From: Cyclobacterium marinum DSM 745
Lineage (GTDB): Bacteria > Bacteroidota > Bacteroidia > Cytophagales > Cyclobacteriaceae
Reading direction: 5' to 3'
Length of the DNA: 64,000 bases
Assembly: GCF_000222485.1 (NCBI RefSeq)
Contig: NC_015914.1
Span: 2,614,501-2,678,500 of the forward strand
Of the stretch, positions 24,579 through 33,800 are shown piece by piece. The position numbers and the translations under genes are program-made. The notes below the pieces were generated by a model, which was not told where the DNA came from, ran no database searches, and worked only from the letters and a program-made list of their open reading frames with translations. The stretch's first letter is position 1. Every line of letters starts with the position of its first letter.

Positions 24579-24912
24579 GGACTAACTTTTCGGCTTCCTC
24601 CCTGCTGTCTATAATCGTAATCAATTGGTCAAGACCAAGGATATGAAAGACATTCATGACCTTATCATTTAAACCGTAAATAATAAATAAGATGTTTTGC
24701 TCATTAAAATCCTCCAAATAGGACATGAACACGCCCAAGCCGGCCGAGGAAATGTATTGGAGTTCAGTGCCATCCACCAAAATATTCTTGATGTTGGCAT
24801 CCAATGCCTCTTGTATCACCTCATCCAATTCTACAGAATTGCTGGCATCAACTTCTCCTTGCAAGCCAATTGTTAAATGGCTTTTTTCAGCCGTCTTATT
24901 TATAGTTAACAT
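24568..24912 (-). CDS. STAS-domain anti-anti-sigma-type antagonist
   Basis: The 114-aa single-domain protein of the SpoIIAA/RsbV family shows GEVDASNSVELDEVIQEAL, the strand KNILVDGTELQYISSAGLGVF and a terminal helix. The phosphorylatable serine is one of the pair in YISSAGLGV (about residue 56). The start is the ATG at 24912; a TTG two codons upstream is less likely. It lies between the phosphatase gene (31 bp upstream) and the kinase gene (11-nt overlap). In the switch, the unphosphorylated form would sequester the kinase and free its target. Confidence 0.9.
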   Translation of the reverse strand: MLTINKTAEKSHLTIGLQGEVDASNSVELDEVIQEALDANIKNILVDGTELQYISSAGLGVFMSYLEDFNEQNILFIIYGLNDKVMNVFHILGLDQLITIIDSREEAEKLVHEA

Positions 24913-24943
24913 ATTCAATTATACGTTTTAAGCTATTATAAGT

Positions 24944-27013
24944 TTATGCATTAAATTTGATGACTAAAATAGAATAATCATCATCCGGTAGGGCCTCTCT
25001 ACCCACAAAATCATAAACTTCATTTACAATCTTACTTTTTATTTCCTTTGCAGGTAATGTCTTATAATGATCCAATAGAAGCCTTAGTTTGTCGTAACCA
25101 AATTCTTGGTTTTCTTGATTTTTAGCTTCCACTATTCCATCTGTATACATAACCATGACATCTCCCGGCCGGTACTTTAAATAGCCCTCTTCGAGGTAAT
25201 TTTCATATCCTTCATTTCTTACTATTCCAAGTCCCATGCCCTTGATATTCAGAAAGCGAGAACAACCTTGCTCTAGGGAATAAAATAGGGTAGGGCAATG
25301 ACCGGCTCGGGCAAAATAAATCTCCTTCAAAGATGTATTGATGGTGTAATACGTAGTAGTTATAAAGTTGTTTTTTTCTAAGCAGCGGCTTAGAGCACTG
25401 TTGGCTTTGGATAAAAAGTTTATTGGTGAGAGATTTAATTGTACCAAACTGTGAAAAACCCCTTTCATTTGTGACATATTGAATGCCGCCGAAGTTCCTT
25501 TTCCTGAAACATCTCCAATAATTAATGCAAAGTTTTCATTATCAAAGCGAAAGGTCTCATAATAATCGCCACCTACTTCATCGGCTGCAGCAGAAAAACC
25601 ATCAATTTCAAAACTGTTGTTATGATGTAACTCTGAAGGCAGAAGACTTCTTTGTACCCTTTGGGCAATTTCCAGTTCTTCCCGGTACCGTTCATTTTTA
25701 ATGGCCTCATTAAGTAGTCGGTGATTTTCTATGGAGATGGAAGTCTGGCCAACAAAAGTTGAAATAATATTTATCATTTCTTTATTAAAGCCATCTTTGA
25801 CTTCTTTTAATAAAAAAATGTCGCCAAGGGTTTTTTTATTGGCAGAAACGGAAAGTACCAATACCGATTTATAGGTTTCGTGGGGAATTTGCCCATATAG
25901 GTATTCTTTTTTTATTTCAGACCGTTTGGTTAAATAAGAGGAAAATGGTTCTACTTTTCTTAACAATTCCAGCACTTCCTGCCTTTCTCCATTGCTAATA
26001 AATTTTTGTAATTGAATTTTGGAAGTTTCTTCCGGTTCGGAAGGGTGCAACTCCAGCCAGCCTGCATCCACATAAGCAGCACTCATGCAGCTGTCCATTA
26101 ATATATCCAATACTTGCTCCTCATTTTCTCCGGGCTTTATAGATTGGCTTAGCTTCTGAAAACTAATGGCCTCAGTAAGTTTTTGCTCAAACACCGAGGA
26201 TGTGGGTAGGTTAAACAAGGTCACCAATAAGCTAAACACCGCATACAGCAATACGAACACAAAAAGTCCCAGAAGAAAGAGGTTTTCCGAAAGGTTAACA
26301 AAATGAATGTTTTGTTGAGTGTAGGAAACCAAGCGGAAGAAAAGGTATACAGTACAGGCAATGATTATCACCATAAAGAGAATAGATTTCCATTTTTCCC
26401 TAAAGGTTAAATAAGGAATCCACTTTAAATTGATGGAAAGTATGGCACCATAGATGATCAAAAAGATCAATCCAAACATGAAACCATAATTGAAACTGGC
26501 CTGACTAATCAATACAAAAAACATACTGATCAGTAAGATTACTTCATAAGCCTGCCATTGTTGAACAATGGCCTTGCTCTTTTGGTAGAGTATAAGGTGT
26601 TTCCAACTCAGGGTAGTAGATATTAGAAAAATGGAAACCACTGCAAAATTAACATGGTAAAAGAAATTCATCAAAAGGAGATCTTCCGACAGCCTTGAAT
26701 CCCCTAGCAGGTAATAAAAAAAATTAATAAGAAAAGAAGTACCGGTAGCTATTAAACCTGTAGATGCCGGTCTCCAAATAAAATCTATAAAACTTCGGTT
26801 TTCATTCTTTTTAATGGAATCATTGAAATAAATGTAAAGCCAAATAAAAAATAAGATTTCAAGGACCCATGTGATTTCCTTGCTAATGACCCCTTCCATT
26901 TGGTTAATTTCACCGAATACCCTGATCAAATTGACCAGCAGCAAGCCCATCCAAGAAAGGACAGCCAGGAGGATATATATTTTTCCTCTTTGTATTTGGG
27001 GTAACTTCACCAT
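24944..27013 (-). CDS. Membrane-bound SpoIIE/RsbU-type PP2C phosphatase with GAF-like domain
   Basis: The 689-aa protein has an N-terminal membrane half (about eight hydrophobic segments to residue 265), a GAF-like sensor (about 290-425, with MNIISTFVGQTSISIENHRLL at the end), a helical linker (EELEIAQRVQRSLLPSE) and a C-terminal PP2C domain. Metal-binding and catalytic motifs are AADEVGGDYYE, LIIGDVSGKGTSAA, VMYTDGIVEAKN and DDDYSILVIKF. It should dephosphorylate the STAS protein encoded directly downstream and so switch the cassette in response to a membrane or small-molecule signal. The QRSLLP helix is typical of RsbU/RsbP-like regulators. The gene leads the cassette; its promoter must lie in the spacer above 27013. 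Confidence 0.9.
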   Translation of the reverse strand: MVKLPQIQRGKIYILLAVLSWMGLLLVNLIRVFGEINQMEGVISKEITWVLEILFFIWLYIYFNDSIKKNENRSFIDFIWRPASTGLIATGTSFLINFFYYLLGDSRLSEDLLLMNFFYHVNFAVVSIFLISTTLSWKHLILYQKSKAIVQQWQAYEVILLISMFFVLISQASFNYGFMFGLIFLIIYGAILSINLKWIPYLTFREKWKSILFMVIIIACTVYLFFRLVSYTQQNIHFVNLSENLFLLGLFVFVLLYAVFSLLVTLFNLPTSSVFEQKLTEAISFQKLSQSIKPGENEEQVLDILMDSCMSAAYVDAGWLELHPSEPEETSKIQLQKFISNGERQEVLELLRKVEPFSSYLTKRSEIKKEYLYGQIPHETYKSVLVLSVSANKKTLGDIFLLKEVKDGFNKEMINIISTFVGQTSISIENHRLLNEAIKNERYREELEIAQRVQRSLLPSELHHNNSFEIDGFSAAADEVGGDYYETFRFDNENFALIIGDVSGKGTSAAFNMSQMKGVFHSLVQLNLSPINFLSKANSALSRCLEKNNFITTTYYTINTSLKEIYFARAGHCPTLFYSLEQGCSRFLNIKGMGLGIVRNEGYENYLEEGYLKYRPGDVMVMYTDGIVEAKNQENQEFGYDKLRLLLDHYKTLPAKEIKSKIVNEVYDFVGREALPDDDYSILVIKFNA

Positions 27014-27388
27014 AGAAAATCTTACAATAATAAATATAGAATATCAGAAACCATCGGCAACGGTGAAAAACTATGTGTGTTGGCCCTTTTTTATTTGATT
27101 CGTATTAGAAGATAGAAGAAGTATTGCTCACTTTGGAATTTTCTTTAAACTTATGATTCGAGCCGGATTTATTATTTTTTGTCTGATTAGGAAGCTAATT
27201 TAGACCTTGATTTTAATAAAAAAATTGGCACTTTTACTCGGCACTATTCAAGATTTTCTTCTTACTGTCTGATAGCAATGGTAAACTATAAAGTTGATTT
27301 TCAGAAAGAATAAATCCGGCGCGATTAGTCACCAAAACTAATGCGGCCGGATCCATTATTGCTCTCTTAAAGCCTAGTTTAGCTATTA
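27014..27388. other. Intergenic region with an imperfect inverted repeat
   Basis: No gene is seen. An imperfect hairpin (ATCCGGC-N3-ATTAGT with its complement, 27314-27352, three internal mismatches) lies downstream of the PLP-enzyme gene, without a clear T run on either strand. The rest is AT-rich and should hold the promoter of the phosphatase-STAS-kinase cassette. Confidence 0.4.
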
Positions 27389-28621
27389 TTAGGCAGTTCT
27401 TTTTGTTAAGGCCTCTTTTAACTTTTTGGCTACAATTTTATCTTGACCTTTTTCTAACATAAAAACGGTCAGTCTCAGGCTTTTTGGTTCTTCCCAATCG
27501 ATAGTTTCGATGGAAGGGTCTCCATCTCTCAGATCAGCCCCCAGATCTTTGGCAGAAAAATCATGCTGAGTCCCTTCCCAAGAAATTTTTAGGGATGGGT
27601 TGTGATTGGCTACTTCCGGAATCACCACTTCGGTGCTGATCCCCGGGATGACGGCAATGGCCCCGTCAATCAATGCGACCCTGTTTTCCCAAGTTTCCCA
27701 GATTTTGTCATGGTCTCTGTTGATGAAAGTTTCCAAGGCCATATACATGCCCAAAATTTCTTCCTTATTAACCTTCTGTCCACGACCAATATTCCCTCCT
27801 CTAGGTGGAGCACTAATTCTAGCTGCTTCAATCAAGTGTTTTTTACCCATCAAAATTCCCGCACTCTGTGGCCCGGCCATGGCCTTACCTCCGGAGATGG
27901 CTACTAAGTCAAACCCCATGTCATTGAATCTCCATAAATTCTCTACCGGAGGAACATCCGCAGCAATGTCATTCATGGTTGGGATGCCATGCTTTTTAGC
28001 GATTGCAACCCATTCTTCGTGTTTGATTTTTCCTACTGGAGCCTCTCTGTTTAAAAACCACATCATGGCAGTTTTTTCGTTGATGGCTGCTTCTAATTCT
28101 TCTTTCGTTTCAATAAATATCAGCTTTACTCCGGTGTTGGTCAGTGCATGGTGGTATCCATTGGCATGACTTTTCTGAAGGATAACTTCTGATTTCATTC
28201 CTGTACCCTCCAAAAACGGGAGTTTTGCCGCCTTTTTGGCATCTTTCCCTGTCAATACTCCGGCCATCCCTAAAACCAAGGCAGACCAGCAACCGGCCGT
28301 AACCATTGCGCCCTCTGCATGACATAGTTTGGCAATTTTTTCACCGACTTTGTCTTGTACATCGTTTAGTAATACATATTTTTTGGAAGCCATATTAATG
28401 GTCTCCATTACTTCCGGTGGCATTAAAGAAGCCGTCATGGATGTGTAATTTCCGGCAGCGTTGATAAAGGTTCTTAAACCTAATTCTTTAATTAAATCTC
28501 TCTTGGCTACGGCTTCTGTAGCAGATGGTAAAGATTCAGCCAATAATGTAGTACTTCCTGCCATTCCTCCCAAAACAGGAAGAGAGGCCAGGCGCTTAAT
28601 TAATTTCCTTCTTGATATCAT
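27389..28621 (-). CDS. Tat-signalled SelA/DgaE-like PLP-dependent enzyme
   Basis: The 410-aa fold-type-I PLP enzyme belongs to the family of L-seryl-tRNA(Sec) selenium transferase (SelA) and D-glucosaminate-6-phosphate ammonia lyase. The PLP lysine is Lys246 in LVAISGGKAMAGPQSAGIL, and NDIAADVPPVENL carries the Asp expected to contact the pyridine nitrogen. Other family blocks are LRTFINAAGNYTSMTAS and MVTAGCWSALVLGMAG. The N-terminus MISRRKLIKRLASLP fits a twin-arginine signal (SRRxLxK), followed by a hydrophobic stretch and an AES site near residue 30, so the enzyme is probably exported already folded with its cofactor. The substrate is unknown. No selD or selB lies nearby and the adjacent genes give no hint. 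Confidence 0.85.
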   Translation of the reverse strand: MISRRKLIKRLASLPVLGGMAGSTTLLAESLPSATEAVAKRDLIKELGLRTFINAAGNYTSMTASLMPPEVMETINMASKKYVLLNDVQDKVGEKIAKLCHAEGAMVTAGCWSALVLGMAGVLTGKDAKKAAKLPFLEGTGMKSEVILQKSHANGYHHALTNTGVKLIFIETKEELEAAINEKTAMMWFLNREAPVGKIKHEEWVAIAKKHGIPTMNDIAADVPPVENLWRFNDMGFDLVAISGGKAMAGPQSAGILMGKKHLIEAARISAPPRGGNIGRGQKVNKEEILGMYMALETFINRDHDKIWETWENRVALIDGAIAVIPGISTEVVIPEVANHNPSLKISWEGTQHDFSAKDLGADLRDGDPSIETIDWEEPKSLRLTVFMLEKGQDKIVAKKLKEALTKRTA

Positions 28622-28786
28622 GATGTTGTTAGTGTGATTTTAGGGCATCAATTTAACAATTATCGTCCGCCTTTTTAAATTTAGTCGGAAAAATATATCA
28701 TTTTTAAAATTTACAGGTAATTTGGCGGTTTCAGTGGTAAATTTAATATACCGAATAGATTTTAGGGATTAAACATAAAAAAAGGA

Positions 28787-29458
28787 ATGCTCAATAAAAC
28801 ACAACCTGCAATTACCACAGAGATTAAAACTTTGGCGAAGGTGCTATGGGATTATCACCAATTAAATGATACCTTAAAAAAAGCTGATGCCATTTTTGTT
28901 TTAGGTAGTCATGACACCAGAGTGGCGGAGCGAGGAGCACAATTATGGCTGGAAGGCATGGCAGACTATTTAATACTTTCAGGTGGTTTAGGAAATTTTA
29001 CATTAGGCGTATGGGAAGAAACTGAGGCGGATAAATTCGCAAAAATCGCGTTGAATATGGGAGTGTCAGAAGCCCGCATTATTGTAGAAAACAAGTCAAC
29101 CAATACCGGTGAAAATATCCGGTTTACTCAAAAAATTCTTAAAGAAAAGGGGCTTGACTTTCATCGATTTATTATCGTCCAAAAACCTTATATGGAAAGA
29201 AGGTCATATGCGACCTTTAAAAAGAACTGGCCGGAAAAATCCGTTACGGTTACAAGTCCCAAAATTAGTTTTGAAAACTATCCCAATGAAGAAATTTCAA
29301 TGGCCATTGTGATTCAGTCAATGGTGGGGGATTTGCAAAGAATTAAAGCCTATCCAAAGCTTGGTTTTCAAATAGAACAAGAAATCCCTCAGGAAGTTTG
29401 GCAGGCTTTCGAACAATTGGTAAAGCTGGGATTCAATCAGCATCTTATAAAAGAATAG
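28787..29458 (+). CDS. YdcF/DUF218-family protein
   Basis: The 223-aa protein has the YdcF-like core: ADAIFVLGSHDTRVAERG, a YLILSGGLGNFT strand-loop, a VENKSTNTGENI block and LDFHRFIIVQKPYMERRSYATF. Family members bind S-adenosylmethionine or have unassigned activity; some act in envelope metabolism (SanA/ElyC types). There is no signal peptide or membrane segment, unlike SanA, so the protein should be cytosolic. It is divergent from the PLP-enzyme gene and convergent with the photolyase gene, 24 bp away. Confidence 0.85.
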   Translation: MLNKTQPAITTEIKTLAKVLWDYHQLNDTLKKADAIFVLGSHDTRVAERGAQLWLEGMADYLILSGGLGNFTLGVWEETEADKFAKIALNMGVSEARIIVENKSTNTGENIRFTQKILKEKGLDFHRFIIVQKPYMERRSYATFKKNWPEKSVTVTSPKISFENYPNEEISMAIVIQSMVGDLQRIKAYPKLGFQIEQEIPQEVWQAFEQLVKLGFNQHLIKE

Positions 29459-29482
29459 TTTCTTTCGCCTAAGTCCATAGCC

Positions 29483-30787
29483 CTATTCTCCATCTAAAGC
29501 TTTTTTATAAGTTTCTAAGGCCCGTTCTCTTGCCTGTTTATGTTCAACAATCGGCTTCGGGTAGGCTGACGATCCGTATTCGGGAATCCATTTTTTTATG
29601 TATTTTTTATCTTTGTCAAACTTTTTCATTTGGGATTCCGGATTAAAAATCCGAAAATAGGGTTGGGCGTCTGTTCCTGTGCCAGCGGCCCATTGCCAGC
29701 CACCATTGTTTGAAGCCAATTCATAATCCAGTAACTTACTTGCAAAATAGGCCTCTCCCCAACGCCAGTCTATCAAAAGGTGCTTGGTTAAAAAACTGGC
29801 CGTAAGCATTCTTACTCTATTGTGCATGTATCCGGTGGTATTCAGTTCGCGCATGCCAGCATCCACCAAAGGGTAGCCTGTTTTCCCTTCGCACCATTTT
29901 TGGAATAATTCCTCATTATTATCCCACCGAATCCTGTCATACTTTTCCTTAAAAGAAGTGTCAACTAACGCAGGGTTATGGTAGAGGATCATCATGTAAA
30001 ATTCCCGCCAAATTAATTCATTGAGATAAGTGTCATTAAGCTCGTGAGCTTCGCTCACCAAACGTCGTATACTAATCGTACCAAACCGCAGGTGAATCCC
30101 GAGCCTACTTGTACCTTGCCGAGCAGGGAAATCCCGATTTTTGTCATATGCACGAATCAATTTTTCATCAATCTCTAATGGAGGAATGCTATTTTCACTC
30201 GTCTTAAAGCCTAGATCTTTCAGGCTGGGGAGAGGAAAGGGTTGGGTCTTATAAAAGGACTTTTTTCTTCCATCCAGATCCACAGGCGTTAATGTCGTTT
30301 GCTTTAATTTTTGTAGCCAGCTCTTACTGTAAGGGGTAAAAACCTTGTAATAGCTGCCCGAATTATTGGTGATTTCGTCTTTTTCAAAGATTACTTGATC
30401 CTTAAAATCATAAAAAGGGATGTCTTTTTCAGCTAAAAATTGCTCAATCTTCTCATCCCTATCTCGGGCATAAGGCTCATAATCTCGGTTGGTGTAAACA
30501 TTTTGGATAGCGTAAGCTTTCGTCAAAGCTTCAAAAATAGCAAGGGGTTTGCCTATTTTTACAAGAATCGAGCTGTCATAATCCTTAAGCGCTGAATGAA
30601 GTTTTTTAACCTGATTATGGATGAATTGAACCCTTGCATCATTTTTGTTTTCAAGTTTTTCAAGGATGTTTTCATCAAAAATAAAAAGAGGCAACACATT
30701 TTTCTCGTTTTCATAGGCCGTAAAGAGCCCAATATTATCCGAAAGCCTAAGGTCTCTTCTAAACCAAAATAGAGTAACTTTATCCAT
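29483..30787 (-). CDS. Cryptochrome/DNA photolyase family (class I-type)
   Basis: The 434-aa flavoprotein has the N-terminal antenna domain (LFWFRRDLRLSDNIGLFTAYENE) and the C-terminal FAD domain. Typical FAD-site blocks are SRLGIHLRFGTISIRRL, ELIWREFYMMILYHNP, GYPLVDAGMRELNTTGYMHNRVRM, LLIDWRWGEAYFASKLLDYELASNNGGWQWAAGTGTDAQPYFRIFNP and the YPKPIVEHKQARERAL tail. The NNGGWQW block and overall pattern fit class I CPD photolyases, which split cyclobutane pyrimidine dimers using blue light. It begins 39 bp after the tamB stop on the same strand and may be co-transcribed with it. Antenna chromophore and exact specificity are not determined. Confidence 0.93.
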   Translation of the reverse strand: MDKVTLFWFRRDLRLSDNIGLFTAYENEKNVLPLFIFDENILEKLENKNDARVQFIHNQVKKLHSALKDYDSSILVKIGKPLAIFEALTKAYAIQNVYTNRDYEPYARDRDEKIEQFLAEKDIPFYDFKDQVIFEKDEITNNSGSYYKVFTPYSKSWLQKLKQTTLTPVDLDGRKKSFYKTQPFPLPSLKDLGFKTSENSIPPLEIDEKLIRAYDKNRDFPARQGTSRLGIHLRFGTISIRRLVSEAHELNDTYLNELIWREFYMMILYHNPALVDTSFKEKYDRIRWDNNEELFQKWCEGKTGYPLVDAGMRELNTTGYMHNRVRMLTASFLTKHLLIDWRWGEAYFASKLLDYELASNNGGWQWAAGTGTDAQPYFRIFNPESQMKKFDKDKKYIKKWIPEYGSSAYPKPIVEHKQARERALETYKKALDGE

Positions 30788-30826
30788 AATACTTTAATCA
30801 AATCCAGGCCAAATTGTTTGGATGAA

Positions 30827-33800
30827 TTAAGGATTTTCTTTGTCGATAATATTGATTACAGAAGGAGCTTCCCTGGGATCAGGTTTAAATAGATCTGGAG
30901 CCACTTCTTCAAGGTTGATGTCAAATTCTCCCCTCAGGTATTCGTCAGAATCATTGATGTATAAGTTCTTTTTATTTCTTTTAAAGTTTTGAAAAAGTTC
31001 TTTTAATGAGCTAAACAAGAGGTTTTGGGAAATGGATACCCCGTAAGTATTTGGAGCACGATTATTAATATCCAAAGCTGTGAGCGTATTGAAATTATTT
31101 CGGTTATAAATTCTTACACGGTATTGGCCATTTTCTGTCAATAGATATTCGGCCTGCCAATCTCCGGCAATAGTATTCAAGTCAGCTTTACCCTGCAAAT
31201 CTGTAAATCCACCATCCCGGGTTACTCTTAACCGGCCATCAAAAAAGGTATAAGCTACCCTAAGTTGAAAAGATTCCAAGGCAGATTCATCTAAGGTGAG
31301 CAAGTCAAAATCGATTTCAAGGTTTTCATCTACTTGGGCAATCAGGTTATTCAATTGGGAAGAAATGAGTTGACTGAGGTTAGAAAAACCTATTCCTGCA
31401 CTATTGAATTGACCTTCAGGTGAAAATCTACGAAGCATGATCAAAGAGAAAACTTGTCTGTTTTTCTCTTGTTCGTCATTGGCGATTCTGTTTTTAAAAG
31501 CGGAGATAGTGGTTTGCAATTCACTGTCTTCAGGGAATTCAGAAAAATCAAAATCAAAGCCTATGTCCGGAGACAATAACTCTCCTTCAAGATCCATGAT
31601 GACCTTTACAGGAAAGCGCCTTTTTATCTGGCTGTTTTCCAAGGTGGAGCTGGTTGTATTTGTTTGGAGTGAGGTAAGGGACACGCTCTCCTCGTACACG
31701 GCAGATATATCCATCACTCCGGCATAAGGGTCTCCATACCAATTGATAATTCCTCCAGGTTCAATAACAAACTTTTTGTTGATTACATTGTACAGGGAGA
31801 AGTTGTATAAGGCATCTACTATTTCAAAATTGCCTGTCATGGTGAAATTCCCTTGGGTATCAATGTCCATATTGAATACGCCTCTGCCACGGCCCTGTAT
31901 ATTCTCGCCTGTTTTGGGGTCGATTTGAATCTCTATATAGGCATCGGGCGTAATGTCCAGGTTCAAATTCATTCGAAGGTTATTGATGCTTAGTTTTTCA
32001 ACGGTTTCTTCAAACGCTACATGGTTGGTGGTATCCCTAAGGTTAATGATGTTTATAAATTCCTCTTGAGCTTGGCCATTTGATTCTCCTATAGGGATGT
32101 AAATTTTAGTATTGGCATTAGACCTTGCGTTGGCTGTTAATTCCAAATTATTGGCTGCACCGAATACGTTAATATCTCCAGTAGCAAAAGCTGTCCCAAA
32201 AAACAGGTCATTGTCTGAAGAGCTGGTGTTCATTACCTGAAAGTTGCTTATCTGAGCCGTAAGATCCAGAATGAAATTATCGAAATTGTCATGAACAATT
32301 CCTCCTCTCAGGCCGGCAACATTGTTATTAAAGTCACGCAATTCCAATCCTCTGAAACTAATGTCGTTTGGCTCAAAAATAATATTTCCATCTACTTGGT
32401 AGGTGGTGTTGAGGTAGTTAAATCTAAAAGTAGCTCCCTCGAGTTCTCCAAGGCCTTCTACAATCGGATGGGTAATGCTTCCCCCCACAGTGAGGCTTCC
32501 GCTGAGCTTCCCGTCAATATTTGTGAGATAGTCGGCTACAAAAGGTTCAATCACCGACAGGCGAGCATTAGAGAAACGAGCATTCAATGCCATTTCTCTT
32601 TCTTCATTACCCATATCTCCGGATAGTTCAATGATTTTCTGCCCTTCGCGGATATTTTGAATGGTAAGGTTGATGGCATCATCGTCATAAAAGGCACTGG
32701 CCTCTAATTCTCCTACCAGAAATTTATTGATGTAGATGTCTCTTATGGATAAATTCCCCTTCATCCCTTTTTTGTTCCAGCCTTCTTCAAGGTGGACCAT
32801 GCCATTGGCGATCCCTTCATATTCCCTAAGACCAAAAGAGTTTAAAAAATCAAGATTCAATTCATTGATTACAATTTCCATTTTATCCTCAGGCTTATGA
32901 TTGATTTTACCATCGGCGGCTATGTATTCATTTTCATGATATATTTTAAGTTTGTCAAATTGGGTTTCATCTGCTTTTAGGCTAATGCTGTTTCCTTCCT
33001 CAAACTGCCAATAATCATTGAGCAATTTTATTTCTGAAGGGGAAAATTTGATGAGGGTGCTGTCCTGAGAAAGGTTCACTTCTGCCTCTATATCAAAATA
33101 GCTTTCAGTAAGAAGCTGATCTAAATAGAATGTCATGTCCAGTTTGGACTGGTTCCAGATGGTTTCTGCTGATAAGTTTTGAAAATTTAAGCCGGAATTA
33201 AGTTGAATCTCTTTAGACAATACATAGAAAGAGGCCAAAACCTCTTTGCTGTTTTTGTATTTGGCAGTATTTAAATCAATATTATTGTCGATAAAATAAT
33301 TGTTTCCATAATAGATGGTGTCAATACCACTGAAGAAGTTAAATACTGTATTTTGGTCTGTCTGATAAAAAGCCCCCTCTACAAGCGTATTGTTGGAAAT
33401 GAAGAGCATGGGGTCAATCAGATTTAAAATTGGGTTTGCATCCCTTAGATCAAGAGAAATGTCAATTTGATAAGGTTTTTCCGTAGCCGAGGGTTTTATC
33501 TTATTTCCGGAGTAATTATTGGTTAATATGGCTTGGTAATCTTTCCATAATTGTTTCAAGTCTTCTCCCAGTTGTTTTACCTTAAAATTCCCGCTGATTC
33601 CGGCCACTAATAGGTCTGAGTTAAGAGAGATTACCCTGGAATTGTCTGTGAATAGAGATTGGAAAAGAAAATAATCCAGAAATAAGTCCCTGCCATCATA
33701 GCTTACCAAAATGTCTCTAAATCTGGCCACCCCCTCAATGTCATCTAGGCTTACCCCTTTGGTGTCTAACTCAAAATTACCACTTAGGAAGATAGCTTGA

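Noticed and set aside
27314..27352. Imperfect inverted repeat after the PLP-enzyme gene
   Set aside because: Three internal mismatches and no T run on either strand, so I do not call it a terminator.
27606..28169. 187-aa plus-strand ORF
   Set aside because: Exactly antisense to the PLP-enzyme gene, which has clear motifs; the ORF is a codon-bias shadow.
32291..32626. 111-aa plus-strand ORF inside tamB
   Set aside because: Antisense to a continuous beta-rich TamB sequence; no start context or domain.
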